Source of the DNA: Rutidosis leptorrhynchoides
Taxonomy: Eukaryota > Streptophyta > Magnoliopsida > Asterales > Asteraceae
Assembly (NCBI RefSeq): GCF_046630445.1
Contig: NC_092341.1
Coordinates: 288,290,001-288,354,000, forward strand
Reading direction: 5' to 3'
DNA length: 64,000 nucleotides
Notes under the pieces: model-generated
What the model was told of the DNA's origin: nothing
The model's input: only the letters and a program-made list of their open reading frames with translations
The model's database searches: none
Part shown: piece by piece, positions 11,966-22,890 of the stretch
Layout of the letters: every line of letters starts with the position of its first letter
Numbering within the stretch: the stretch's first letter is position 1
Program-made: the position numbers and the translations under genes

Positions 11966-13462
11966 TCATGGATAGGGGTTCCAGTTCATGTCGTCATCCG
12001 GGTTCAATGGTTGGTGATAGGTGTACTGGTATGCCTGGTTAGGGTCGTAGAGTGTATAAGGTGGTCTCATCTTGGGCTGGTGTGGAGGAAAGTAAGCTGG
12101 TCGGGTCGGGATGTAGGGCTCCTGAGGTGACAGCCGACTCATAATCTGACGCTGATGATAGTCCCATCTATCATGCTGTCGTTGCCTGGAATGCTCGTAA
12201 TCATTCCGGGCTTGCCACTGCTCCATCCGATGAAATCTCTCCGTGTTTGTCATGTCTACCTCATCTACACGCTGGTAGACATCAGTCATAGCCTCCCGAA
12301 TGACATCCCTAACGTCATCCGCTTCTTCCATCTCCTCGTCTGATCCTCTTTCTACCTGCGGATGACTACCTACATAGGGTATTGCCTGGTTGCGTCTACT
12401 CTTCAATACCTTAGCACCCGCATAAACCCTCAATCCTAAAAGCTCAACCTGTTCCATACATTCCAAAAGTGAACCCCCTTGGTTCTTATCTACACCTAAA
12501 TACTCTCCAATGAGAGTAACAAAAATACCTCCTCCTATAATCCTCCCTTCCTGTATTCCTTCAACCATCTTAGATAAATAAAAACCAACACAGTAAGGGA
12601 TATTAACAAAGCCTCTTGGGTCTCGAATACAATTTAGGTAAAATAAATCATGTAAGGTCAATTTTTTCTTATTGTGACCTCTCTGTGTAATCGAGTTAGC
12701 CAAAAATCTATGAATTATACGAAGCTTGGCTTTGTTAATATGTAAGTAGGTATGTGTTCCTCCCCGCCCAAAAACATTATAATCAGACATACGCCTCAAA
12801 ACGGCGTTTGCGTTAAAATTCCTATCTACCCTTTCACCACGATAAATCAAATTCATACAATCGGGTAGTAGCAATTCAGCGGGCGTATATATCTGTAATG
12901 CCCTGGCCATGTCCAGTATGGACATCCTATACATCCTACCTCCTAGTATAAACCTAAGAAAACTTCTATCATCTAATCTATCTACATCTACATTTAATGC
13001 TATAGTACTCATCAGCTCAACACACCATTTCTTATATACAGGTCTACGAATGGTGAATAATCGTTCCCAATCTGTAAAAGAAGAACTGCCATACCTTCGA
13101 ATCAGATGTTCCCTAACACGGCCAGCAAGTTGGACCCTTTCCAAAGGACCCCTATCAATTACCCTAGGCACCTCTACCTCTTTTGTTACTAATTTGAATT
13201 TATTACTTTGATATGCCGGGTAATCTCTCCATCGTCTATCGAATCTCAGATTAGGATGCAACGTGTGTTCAGGAATCGTTGGGTATTCTACAGGCGGATG
13301 CATCGGAAATACTATGAATTCATTAATAAACTGTAGTGGATCATAATAAGGTACGTGTTGATCAGGCTGATGTTGTTGTTCCTGTTGTGGTTCTTGTTCG
13401 GGTTCATATTGCATTTCTGGTTCTGGTTCTGGTTCTGAACCTCCAGTATCGGCTCTCTGCAA
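11966..13462 (-). CDS. Athila-1 env-position ORF (498 codons, function unknown)
   Basis: A long uninterrupted minus-strand frame downstream of pol, where Athila elements carry an extra env-like or ORF-1-type gene. The N-terminus is acidic and Gln-rich (Glu-Pro repeats). A central block of about 280 residues contains FLRFILGGRMYRMS and LLPDCMNLIYRGERV. The C-terminus is rich in Tyr, Pro and Gln. I see no signal peptide, transmembrane segment or cleavage site, so an envelope role is not supported by sequence. There is no ATG at its start: 13462 begins with TTG, and a 3' splice site (TTTTGCAG) ends at 13457. The first internal ATG is codon 17. Two upstream ATG exons (ending 15081 and 14097) would join it in phase. 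It has no stops although the neighbouring gag and pol are broken. Confidence 0.75.
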   Translation of the reverse strand: MQRADTGGSEPEPEPEMQYEPEQEPQQEQQHQPDQHVPYYDPLQFINEFIVFPMHPPVEYPTIPEHTLHPNLRFDRRWRDYPAYQSNKFKLVTKEVEVPRVIDRGPLERVQLAGRVREHLIRRYGSSSFTDWERLFTIRRPVYKKWCVELMSTIALNVDVDRLDDRSFLRFILGGRMYRMSILDMARALQIYTPAELLLPDCMNLIYRGERVDRNFNANAVLRRMSDYNVFGRGGTHTYLHINKAKLRIIHRFLANSITQRGHNKKKLTLHDLFYLNCIRDPRGFVNIPYCVGFYLSKMVEGIQEGRIIGGGIFVTLIGEYLGVDKNQGGSLLECMEQVELLGLRVYAGAKVLKSRRNQAIPYVGSHPQVERGSDEEMEEADDVRDVIREAMTDVYQRVDEVDMTNTERFHRMEQWQARNDYEHSRQRQHDRWDYHQRQIMSRLSPQEPYIPTRPAYFPPHQPKMRPPYTLYDPNQAYQYTYHQPLNPDDDMNWNPYP

Positions 13463-14096
13463 AACACATTAAACACAAAATTTGTGCATCCAAATATGCA
13501 TTAGTGTTAGCAAAATAGCAACTTAAAACAATCATAATAACATGTTAAATCAAAATTAAACTTATACACATTTTCACATTTTTTTTACAATTCTACACTT
13601 TTTCAAATAAGCACATATGAAAATGTAGACAAAGTTCATAAGCATTTAACTCAAATAACATGTCAAAATAACCTTTACTAGCAATTAAACAAGTCTCAAT
13701 TGGCAATTATATCAAATTAATCAAGTTCATGAATTTTGCAACTAAAAAGTCCACTTTAATCTCCAAAAATCATGTTTAGGATCAATGTTTGGATCATTTA
13801 ACTACCTAAACATGTTACACTACTCAATTTAGCAATAATTCATGACAAAAATCGGCCATAACCTGTTTATATCAAAAAGTCTCAAATTGCTCAAGAACAC
13901 AAACCCTAGATTTCTAAAAATTTTGAAGTTTTTGACTTCAAATCATGTTAAATAGCATCAATCTAGGTTATACATGCATACAATACTAACAATTTAACAC
14001 TAATTACACTAGAAATTAACAAAATTGCATTAGGTAAAATATTGGTAATTATCACAAAAACTAGAAAATTTATGAGTTTAGGGGTGTAATTTTTAC

Positions 14097-14126
14097 CTTC
14101 TTTGAAAAGCTTCTGAACAATTTCAT
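14097..14126 (-). other. Candidate ten-codon leader exon of the env-position ORF
   Basis: ATG at 14126-14124 is followed by nine codons and a 5' splice site (AAG|GTAAAA) exactly on a codon boundary, matching the phase of the acceptor at 13457. The 130 nt upstream are rich in CA and CT, like a plant 5' UTR. The palindrome pair at 14271-14315 and a weak TATA-like GATAGAAA (about 14245-14252) lie just further upstream. Together these suggest an internal promoter with its own first exon. Confidence 0.45.
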
Positions 14127-14270
14127 GATTAGAGCGAAAAATTTGACGAATTACGGTGAAAATTTGGTGAAATTTGGTGAGATTTTGAGAGAATTTCGTG
14201 TATGTGTGTGTGTATTGTGGTGTGAAGAACAGCTCGCTGAGCTTTTTCTATCTGGCCTATTTTCCAGCTC

Positions 14271-14315
14271 CATGCGATCGCATGGAGTTGGAGTTTAAAT
14301 CCCATGCGATCGCAT
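14271..14315. promoter_or_regulatory. Paired palindromes, 32-bp phase (internal to Athila-1)
   Basis: CATGCGATCGCATG at 14271-14284 and CATGCGATCGCAT(A) from 14303, 32 bp apart. The spacer is unlike the LTR copies, so this is not a simple LTR duplication. It lies about 145 nt upstream (minus strand) of the candidate leader-exon ATG. Confidence 0.65.
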
Positions 14316-15096
14316 AGGTGTCCGGGAACAGTACTTTGACCCTTTTTTTTAAGAACATTTTCGGCATACTTTAGTTCAATAAGATTAAAAATAATGATAA
14401 TAAAAGTTCTCGTCCCTCCCTTGGGTAAAGCAATTTCGGTACGATGACCTAGTCTTCAACTCACGACGAATTTTTAGAAATCAATTTTTAACTTAGCGAA
14501 TTAAAGTAAATTTTTGTTTTTAAATTCACACCAAACTTAAATTTAAAATGCATAAAATTAAAAATTTATATTAAAAAAATTGAAAAGTCACACCAAACTT
14601 TTATTATATTTTTGTTTTTATACATACAAACTTATATTAAAAATATTAATTTTTTAAATATTTACAATTTTAAATATATTAATTTTAAAAGGTTACAATA
14701 TTATTTTAATATTAATTTTAAAAACAAAGTAAAAATAAAATTAAAAATCTTTTTGGTCTTTTATCCCACTTTAATCAATCAAATATTATCAAAAATATAC
14801 GCCCCTCTTTTCGGTAAAGTAATTTTGGTTCCATAACCTAGTTTAACTCATGACGAATTTTTGAAATATTTTGGGTTGATTGATTAAAGATATTTATACC
14901 TTAAGAATAAACGGTAAATTTCGCAGTGATGTAAATTTTTTTTGTATGATATCAATAATTTCGGTTACGCATACCTAATTTTATTGAATACCAATTTAAT
15001 ACTTTATAGCGAACGATTTAGCGTTTATTATCAAAAGGTTAAAAATAATAAAAATAAAATTAAAAACTGTACATACTTACCTGTGAGATTGTATTC

Positions 15097-15513
15097 TTAG
15101 TGATATGCTTTAGCCCACTCATAAGATAGTCGGACTAATTGATTTTCCATAGCTACATAGGCGTAACCTCGAGCATTCAATATTTTTTCTTCTAAACATA
15201 TGAACGGTCCATCTCTGCATAAAGTAACGAATTCGGTATTGGAATATGTCTGATTCGTCGAGCATTTTCCTTCGTGTGACCATTTTCCGGATTTGTGACA
15301 TCTTTCAAGGTGTCGTGCTCTTCTTTTCGCTGCGGATTTTGATTTTCCTTTACCAAATTGTAACTTATTATTTTCGTTCCTGGATTCTTTTCTTACTCCG
15401 TCCAATTTGCCTCTGATTAATGGTTCTATTTCACTTGGAAGGGTATCATTATTACGTTTAGTGATCAAAGCGTGTAGCATTAGACCATGGTTTAGTTCAC
15501 AGGAAGTCTTCAT
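15097..15513 (-). CDS. Athila-1 small basic Cys-rich ORF (138 codons)
   Basis: Lies between integrase and the env-position ORF. The open frame runs back to 15726, but the part above 15524 encodes a Phe run from a pyrimidine tract that looks like a 3' splice site (T8 CTTTAG| ending 15524), with the first ATG 10 nt later at 15513. The protein has a basic cluster (KSKSAAKRRARH) that could be a nuclear or nucleic-acid-binding signal. A C-x11-C-x14-C-x6-C pattern with nearby His residues is possibly zinc-binding. I do not recognise the family. Its last codons overlap, in another frame, the distal ATG exon (15122-15081) of the env-position ORF. Confidence 0.5.
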   Translation of the reverse strand: MKTSCELNHGLMLHALITKRNNDTLPSEIEPLIRGKLDGVRKESRNENNKLQFGKGKSKSAAKRRARHLERCHKSGKWSHEGKCSTNQTYSNTEFVTLCRDGPFICLEEKILNARGYAYVAMENQLVRLSYEWAKAYH

Positions 15514-15682
15514 CTCGTAAAACCTAAAGAAAAAAAATTCAGAATGGGGGGAGAAGACTAGTTCTTTAGGGTCTGCTAGGGAAAGACCATTCGGATTCCA
15601 TTTTCGAGAACTACACGAAAATAAAATATCTAACTCTAACAAAAATACATATTTCCCTAAAAAGATTCGAACCTCCCCACAC

Positions 15683-16999
15683 TTAGTTAGTTGTGGTGTT
15701 GAAATTGTGATTAACTTCGTTGTCAACTTCCGTCGGACTATCTATGTAATGTTTAACTCTGTGACCATTAACCTTAAATTCAATTCCATTTGAATTTATT
15801 AATTCTACTGTTCCGTATGGGAAAACTCTTTTGACTATAAATGGTCCAGACCATCTTGATTTCAATTTTCCAGGAAATAGCTTGAATCGTGAATTGAAAA
15901 GAAGAACTCTGTCTCCTTCTTTAAAATCTTTTGAACTTCTGATTCTTTTATCATGCCATTTCTTCGTTCTTTCCTTATAGATTAACGAATTTTCGTATGC
16001 TTCAAGTCTTAATTCTTCTAATTCGTTTAGCTGACTTAATCGTAGACGTCCGACTTCATGTAAATCAAGATTACATGTCTTAAAAGCCCAAAATGCTTTG
16101 TGTTCAATTTCTACTGGAAGATGACATGCTTTTCCGTAAACGAGTTTAAAATGTGTGGTTCCAATTGGAGTTTTGTAGGCTGTTCTAAAAGCCCAGAGTG
16201 CATCCTCCAATTTAATGGACCATTCCTTCGGATTTGATCCTACGATTTTTTATAGAATACGTTTTAAAGCTCGGTTGGTATTTTCAACTTGTCCACTTGT
16301 TTGTGGATGATAAGCGGTGGAGATTTTATGAGTTACTCCATATCTTTTGAGAACTTTTTCAAGTTGATTATTACAAAAATGAGTTCCTCGATCACTTATT
16401 AAAGCTTTCGGTGTTCCAAACCTTGCAAAAAGACGTTTTAAAAAGTTGACTACAACTCGTGCATCGTTAGTCGAGAGAGCTTGTGCTTTCGCCCATTTAG
16501 ATACATAATCAATGGCAACGAGAATGTATAGATTATTATGAGATTTTGGAAATGGACCCATAAAGTCCATACCCCAAATGTCAAATACTTCACATACTTG
16601 AATGACATTTTGTGGCATTTCATCACGTTGACTTATTTTTCCGGCCCTTTGACAAGTATCACAGGATTTGCAAAGAAGGTGTGCGTCTTTGAAAATTGTA
16701 GGCCAATAGAATCCAGCATCATAAACTTTTCTTGCTGTGAGTTGAGGCCCATAATGCCCTCCTGTTGGTCCTGTGTGACAATGGTTTAAGATTTGACTAG
16801 CTTCATCTCCGAATACACATCGGCGTATTATTCCATCGGGACAACTTTTAAACAAATGTGGATCTTCCCAGAAATAGTGTTTTATATCACTAAAGAATTT
16901 CTTTCGTTTTTGGTACGATAATCCTTTTTCAAGGAATCCACATACTAAGTAGTTTGCATAGTCTGCAAACCATGGAATTTCACTATAATCTATCTTCAA
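15683..16999 (-). pseudogene. Athila-1 integrase
   Basis: Joins element cDNA to host DNA. Read on the minus strand it shows the zinc-binding HHCC domain ([12 protein letters not shown] ... CKSCDTCQR). The catalytic core has its three acidic positions in [19 protein letters not shown] and [12 protein letters not shown]-terminal region runs to 15683 ([14 protein letters not shown], then a short tail). One in-frame TAA at 16250 splits core from C-terminus; codons on both sides are in the same frame (the next ATG is at 16210). The upstream RNase H/integrase linker has further stops at about 17177 and 17115. Confidence 0.88.
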
Positions 17000-17176
17000 T
17001 AGATATTCATCAGGAAAGTTGTCTTGTATGGCCGATTCATTTAGAACTTCTAATTCGGGATTTTCTAGACGAGAAAGATGATCAGCGGCGAGATTTTCTG
17101 CTCCTTTTTTGTCTCAGATTTCAATATCAAATTCTTGCAAGAGTAAGATCCAACGGATTAATCTTGGTTTAGCATC

Positions 17177-18259
17177 TTATTTCGAAAATAGGTATCTAAG
17201 AGCAGAATGGTCGGTATAGAGCACCGTTTTAGCTAGAACGAGATATGAACGAAATTTGTCAAAAGCAAAGACAATAGCAAGGAGTTCTTTTTCAGTAGTT
17301 GTGTAATTTGTTTGTGCTCCTTGTAATGTCTTACTAGCATAATAAATAGGTTGAAATCGTTTTTCAATCCTTTGTCCTAAAACGGCTCCCATTGCAAAAT
17401 CACTTGCATCACACATAAGTTCATACGGTAGATTCCAATTTGGAGTTATCATGATCGGCGCATTAGTGAGTTTCTCTTTAAGAATATTAAAAGACTTGAT
17501 GCATTGATCCGAAAAGATGAATGAAGCATCCTTTTCTAGGAGTTTATTCATAGGAGTGGCAATTTTAGAAAAATCTTTTATGAAACGTCGGTAAAAACCG
17601 ACATGCTCTAGAAAACTCCTAACTCCTCTAACATTGGTGGGATGTGGAAGTTTAGCAATTACATCTACTTTAGCTCTATCCACTTCAATTCCTTCCTTTG
17701 AAATTTTATGTCCAAGAACGATGCCTTCTTTAACCATGAAATGGCATTTCTCCCAATTAAGTACTAGATTTGATTGTTCGCATCTAATAAACATTCGTTC
17801 AAGATTAACTAGAAATGATTTAAATGTATCATCGAAGACTGAAAAGTCATCCATGAAAACTTCCATGCATTCTTCTATCATGTCATGAAAAATCGCCATC
17901 ATGCACCTTTGAAAGGTTGCAGGGGCGTTGCAAAGTCCAAATGGCATGCGTTTGTAAGCAAAAGTACCATAAGGGCACGTGAACGTGGTTTTCTCTTGAT
18001 CCTCGGGTGCTATTGGAATTTGAAAATATCCGGAAAAACCATCAAGAAAACAATAGTAACTATTTCCGGCTAATCTTTCTAACATTTGATCAATAAAAGG
18101 TAAGGGAAAGTGATCTTTTCTGGTGGCGTCATTTAATTTTCTATAATCAATACAAACACGCCATCCTGTTACAGTCCTAGTAGGAATAAACTCATTTTTC
18201 TCTTTTGTAATGACAGTTATGCCACCTTTCTTAGGCACGCATTGACTGGGCTTATCCAT
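17177..18259 (-). pseudogene. Athila-1 reverse transcriptase and RNase H
   Basis: Copies element RNA into DNA and degrades the RNA strand. RT motifs on the minus strand include GWRVCIDYRKLNDAT, HFPLPFIDQML, the catalytic FMDDFSVF and LGHKIS. RNase H follows with MCDASDFAMGAVLG, TTTEKELLAIVFA and LYTDHSALRYL. The start at 18259 is only where the frame opens. A 1-nt frameshift near 18243 and a TGA at 18349 separate it from the protease part, and a TAA at 17177 ends it early. Order and spacing are normal for a gypsy pol. Confidence 0.9.
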
Positions 18260-18348
18260 GGACTATCAGAAATTGGATAAATTAAACCTGCATCTAGCTG
18301 TTTAATAATTTCTTTCTTAACAACATCTTGCATATTAGGATTTAGTCT

Positions 18349-19449
18349 TCATTGGAGTTGCACATACGTTTTATGACCTTCGTCCATAAGGATTTTATGT
18401 GTGCAATATGAAGGACTTATTCCTTTAATATCATGAATCTTCCATGCAATGGCTGGTTTATGAGCTTTTAGCACAGAAATGAGTTGAGATTTTTTATTTT
18501 CAGTAAGAGAAGACGATATTATTACAGGTAATTCAGATTCACCATGTAAATAAGCATATTCCAAATGGTTTGGAAGTGGCTTTAACTCTAATGTCGGTGG
18601 TTCTTCTATCGATGATTTATATCGATATCTGTCTTCCTCTTTTAGCATTTGAATTTCTTCTATTGTTGGTTCATATCCATTAGCCATAAGTGTATCTAAC
18701 ATTTCAGTTTCATTAATTGGTTCAGTTCCTTCTCCTAAAGAACATTCTCCTGTTCCTTGTAATTCTGGAAATTCTTCTAACAATTCTGCATGTGATTCTA
18801 TAGTTTGAATATAATAACATGTATCATCTGCAGATTGCGGTTGTTGTATGGCTCTATCAACTGAAAAGGTAACACTCTCGTCCTCTATACTTAGGGTCAG
18901 TTTCTTACCAAACACGTCTATTATTGATTTAGCCGTGTTTAAGAATGGTCTTCCTAATATGAGAGGTATTCGAGAATCTTCTTCCATGTCCAAAATAACA
19001 AAATCTACTGGAAATACTAAAGTACCAACTTTAACTAGCATGTTCTCCATTATCCCTTTATGATATTTTACTGATCTATCGGCTAGTTGTATACTTATTC
19101 GTGTTGGTTTCAATTCTCCAAGGTCTAGTTTAGCGTATAGTAAATACGGCATTAAATTTATACTAGCACCTAAATCTGCCAATGCTTCTATTGAACTAAG
19201 ACTACCTAGAAAACATGGAATTGTGAAACTTCCTGGATCAGATAATTTTTCTGGTATCTTATTCAACAGCACTGCAGAACAATTAGCATTCATAGTAACA
19301 GCCGAGAGTTCTTCCATTTTCTTTCTATTTGTGATTAGATCTTTCAAAAATTTAGCATATCTAGGCATTCCTGAAATCACATCAATAAAAGGAAGATTTA
19401 CATTTATCTGTTTAAACATAATCCAAGAATTTGGATTGCTCGGCTTCAA
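18349..19449 (-). pseudogene. Athila-1 protease region
   Basis: Retropepsin-type aspartic protease that would process the polyprotein. The active-site motif is in ALADLGASINLMPY (DLGAS in place of the usual DTGA/DSGA, as in many Athila elements), followed by VDFVILDMEED and PLILGRPFL. A 1-nt frameshift near 19410 separates it from the gag linker (19520-19410), and the frame ends in TGA just before the RT. The chromovirus inserted 70 bp upstream of this frame. Confidence 0.85.
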
Positions 19450-19520
19450 GTCTCTCTTTTCTCATTTTACTTGGGTAAGGAAGTGGTGGTTGGTATGGTT
19501 TAACATAAGGTTTAGCCTTA

Positions 19521-19525
19521 ACTGT
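19521..19525. repeat. Chromovirus target-site duplication ACTGT, left copy
   Basis: ACTGT here and at 30443-30447. Removing 19526-30447 restores a continuous Athila-1 gag-pol linker frame. Confidence 0.93.
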
Positions 19526-22231
19526 TGTAATGACCCGCACTTTTTCGATCGTTCTATACTTATAAGATTAATATTTACATAAATTAAACCTTACCAACAT
19601 GATAAGCAATCCAAATTGTCGAGATTTATATTTTCAAAAAGAGTTTACACAACGTTTGACAGTCTAGTTTGACCGATGATATCACGAACTATACAATATA
19701 TGATAATTATACATACATATTTAACATGATCTAAGGATGTTTTAATATCTCATTTTGTATTAATAACAAAAAGTCATAAGTATATTTTGAAACTACTAAC
19801 TTAAGTTTTCAAAACAATAACCTACGTAACGTTATTTGACATAAATACTGATGATTTATAATGTTTATACATATATCGTATAAGTAATGTATTTAATCAT
19901 TTTTAAAGGGCTTTTATACATAAAACAATATAAGTATATTTACAAAAGATAGTTATATTTGAATTCTCGTTCCGTTTCCTCAATAATCCTATACGTATAT
20001 CTAGGGTACTATACACAGCTTCTAGAAGTATTTACTATTGGTATATACCAATAGAAATCTTCAATTATTGGAATAATATGTCATTCATGACATAATAAAT
20101 TTTAACTTATCTTAGATATTTTCACTAAAAACCAAATTTTCAAGCCTATAAATAAGCACCATTTCTAACTCATTTTTACACATTCATTTTCCAAATTTTA
20201 CTTCCAATTTTCACACACACTTGCAAGAACTCTCTCAACTTTTATTTTACTACTTCTTTCCAGCAACTTTACATTTTAAACTTGAGGTAAAAACTCTACT
20301 TCAACTCTTTTTCAATTCATATATTTAAAGCTATATATATAAGAGTTTATAAACTAGAACATAGTTTGAATGATTTCAAACTTGTTCGCAAACTAAATAG
20401 ATCCTTCTAACTTAACTTTTAAAATACTTCAAGACCTGTAACATATCTTAATTATATGCTAACTTAACAAGGTATAACTTGGTTTTTCAAAGAACACCTT
20501 AAAAACTGAATTTACGACGTCGGAGTGCAACCGGGGGCTGTTTTGGGTTGGATAATTAAAAACCATCTTAAACTTTGAATTGGAGGTTTATTTTCTGGAA
20601 AAATGATTTTTACTATGAATATGATAACACATAAAAATTTCATGATTTAACTCAAAGTATAAGTATTTTTAGAAAAATAATCATTTGAGGTTGTTTACAT
20701 GATGGAAAATGATTAACTTCATAAGTTTCACTAAAGTTTGACCTATGCCGTGTGATTTTGAATACAAACTAAGGTATTTACAGTTCATAGTCTTAAAGAG
20801 GGACTCGATCCAAGGAGATGGCAAGTTGAATCAACGAAAACGGAGTTGTAACGAAGAAACTATGACCGAAACAAAATCGGATATCCAAGACTAGTTTAGC
20901 CACAAAAATAATTGGGAAAAAATTAAATAAATCACATCTTTTTAAGTTAACATGATATTTTATATATATGTACTTATAATTCAATTTTATATGGTTCAGG
21001 ATCACCCGCAAACAACACGAGAAGATTAATCATAAGATCCCATGTTTGTACGCAACACGTCATTTGACAACACCGGTACTTTATGTACGCAACACGTCAT
21101 TTGACAACACTGGTACCGTGGGTCAAGATTAATCTCGACCAATACATATACGATGGGGTTTTATTTATTTCGTTAGGGGGTTTTATTTATTTCATTGCGG
21201 GTATATTAAACATCTAAAAATGAACCATTAAAATTGAATTACTAACAACGAACTGCTAACTACGGACTAAGGAATTATTCAAAGTATTAAAAGTATAACA
21301 AGTATATATATGTGACATTTGTTTAAAAAGAAAAGGTATTGATATATTATATATGGATAGGTTCGTGATATCAACCGGAGACCAAGTCAAATTACATATA
21401 TCTTCAAGACAACAGTGAGTATATAGTCCCACTTTTAAACTCTAAATATTTCGGGATGAGAATACATGTATTTTATGTTTTACGTTATGGACACAAGTAA
21501 CTGAAAAATATATTCTACGTTGAGTTGTACCACTGGCATACTTCCCTGTAGCTTGGTAACTAATATTTACAGCGGTATTGTAAACGCGAATCCTGTTGAT
21601 AGATCTATCGGGCCTGACAACCCCAACCGGACTGGACGACCAGTATTCAACGGTTGCACAGTACTTCGTTTTGTGACTACACTTGGTACGGTGTAGTAAG
21701 ATTTCATATTAAAGGGAATATGCGACGTGATTAAATGTTAAGTATGGTTACCAAGTGCTCAACCACTTAGAATATTTTTATTAAAATGTTTATATATGAA
21801 ATCTTGTGGTCTATATTTATATCGCTGCCGGCATTAAACCTATATCTCACCAACTTTATGTTGACGTTTTAAACATGTCTATTCTCAGGTGATAATTAGA
21901 AGCTTCCGCTGCATCATGTTGAATCTAAGCAGGATCTTGCGTACGCATATTTGTGTCAAAAATAAGACTGCATATCCAAGAACTTGTGTTGTAAAATATG
22001 CTAGAAATCGGGTTGTTATTATCATTTGTAAAGTTTGTAAGTCGAAGATTATCGCTAAACGATAATCATCTTTATTTTGTCCAAAGCTTGTATCAAAAAT
22101 AAGGATCATGGTTTGTAATGTATAATATATGCAGTTTTTCTTTAAAAAAATGTCGCATATAGAGGTCAATACCTCGCAATGAAATCATACGTTATCTAAC
22201 ACGTTCTTATGGTTAAGGACGGGTTATGACA
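19526..22231 (+). repeat. Chromovirus 5' LTR
   Basis: TGTAATGACCCG...GGTTATGACA, 2,706 bp, matched end to end by 27737-30442. A TATA box (TATAAATA, 20147-20154) followed by a CA/TC-rich stretch marks the probable start of transcription. Minus-strand frames inside it are repeated in the other LTR and are chance frames. Confidence 0.95.
20147..20154 (+). promoter_or_regulatory. Chromovirus LTR TATA box
   Basis: CCTATAAATAAG context, with the leader ACTCATTTTTACACATTC downstream. The same box is at 28358-28365 in the 3' LTR. Confidence 0.7.
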
Positions 22232-22233
22232 TG

Positions 22234-22250
22234 TGGTATCAGAGCGGTGG
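22234..22250 (+). other. Primer-binding site, initiator tRNA-Met
   Basis: TGGTATCAGAGCGGTGG lies two bases after the 5' LTR. It complements the 3' end of plant initiator tRNA-Met, the primer for chromoviruses. Confidence 0.9.
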
Positions 22251-22419
22251 TCTTAGCGAACCAGGTTTGCATTAGTGTGTCTAACCGATAAGTCGTTAGG
22301 ATACATTAGTAAGTCTGGACTTTGACCGGGTCTGATTTAAAAACCATTGCTTATCATTGTTGGTTAAAATTTATATGTAAATATTATGTAGTACTAATGG
22401 GTTAGTTGTTGTATGATAG

Positions 22420-22890
22420 ATGTCGGGCTCAAAACTTGTTATCACATTCAGCGACTCCGAACCAGAATCTTCAGATGGTGTTCCAGTCATTAACCTATCC
22501 GATGACGAAAATGATATCTTTGGGGAAGACTCACAAATTCCGGATGAACCAACTATAGAGAACCCAGAAAGTGAACCCGAGGAGGAAAGTGAACCCGAGG
22601 AGGAAAGTGAACCCGAGGAGGAAAGTGAACCCGAGGAAGAAATACAGGAAATTACAAAAGACGAGTTCGAACTAGGAAAGAAACGAAAGGCTAATGAATT
22701 AGAAAATTCAAATCCTGAGTTTAATAAGGATGATGTGGCACCAACTCCACTAGACACTACCACCCCTATTCCCGCTATTCCTATTCGTTCTATCCCGGCA
22801 TCCAGTTCTTCAGTCCCACAGCCAAAATATAGGCAGACAGCCAGGATAAGCGTTAAGCGATTCTTTGAACCTAAACGTCCTAGAAAATAG
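22420..22890 (+). CDS. Small acidic ORF between primer site and gag
   Basis: A 156-codon frame with its own ATG, 185 nt after the primer site. It has an acidic Ser/Glu-rich N-terminus, a 7-residue tandem repeat (ESEPEEE, about four copies near residues 50-72), a Pro/Thr/Ser-rich centre and a basic C-terminus (KRFFEPKRPRK). I recognise no domain. The third gypsy element has a short Ser/Asp-rich frame in the same place (62847), so an extra leader ORF may be a family trait. It could encode a small protein or be an upstream ORF limiting gag translation. Confidence 0.5.
   Translation: MSGSKLVITFSDSEPESSDGVPVINLSDDENDIFGEDSQIPDEPTIENPESEPEEESEPEEESEPEEESEPEEEIQEITKDEFELGKKRKANELENSNPEFNKDDVAPTPLDTTTPIPAIPIRSIPASSSSVPQPKYRQTARISVKRFFEPKRPRK

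Larger units (their letters stand above)
13457..15080 (-). other. Candidate intron(s) upstream of the env-position ORF
   Basis: Donor CAG|GTAAGTAT at 15081/15080 is a perfect consensus. The acceptor TTTTGCAG| ends at 13457. The 1,624 nt between are AT-rich and carry no long minus-strand frame. A second donor AAG|GTAAAAAT lies at 14097/14096 and would define a 640-nt intron with the same acceptor. Both joins keep the frame of the downstream ORF. Spliced subgenomic RNA is known for env genes of retroviruses; here it is inferred from sequence only. Confidence 0.55.

Noticed and set aside
11966..13462. Calling the 498-codon ORF an envelope glycoprotein.
   Set aside because: No signal peptide, transmembrane segment or cleavage site is visible. 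Only its position is env-like.
15683..19449. A cytosine-deamination signature as the cause of the stops in Athila-1 pol.
   Set aside because: Comparison with Athila-2 codons supports C-to-T clearly only at 17177 (CAA to TAA). Other stops could come from AGA, AAA or GAA codons, so the pattern is not established.
20793..22169. Minus-strand frames repeated at 29004-30380.
   Set aside because: They are in the two chromovirus LTRs, which are nearly identical as DNA. The proteins are low complexity without motifs.
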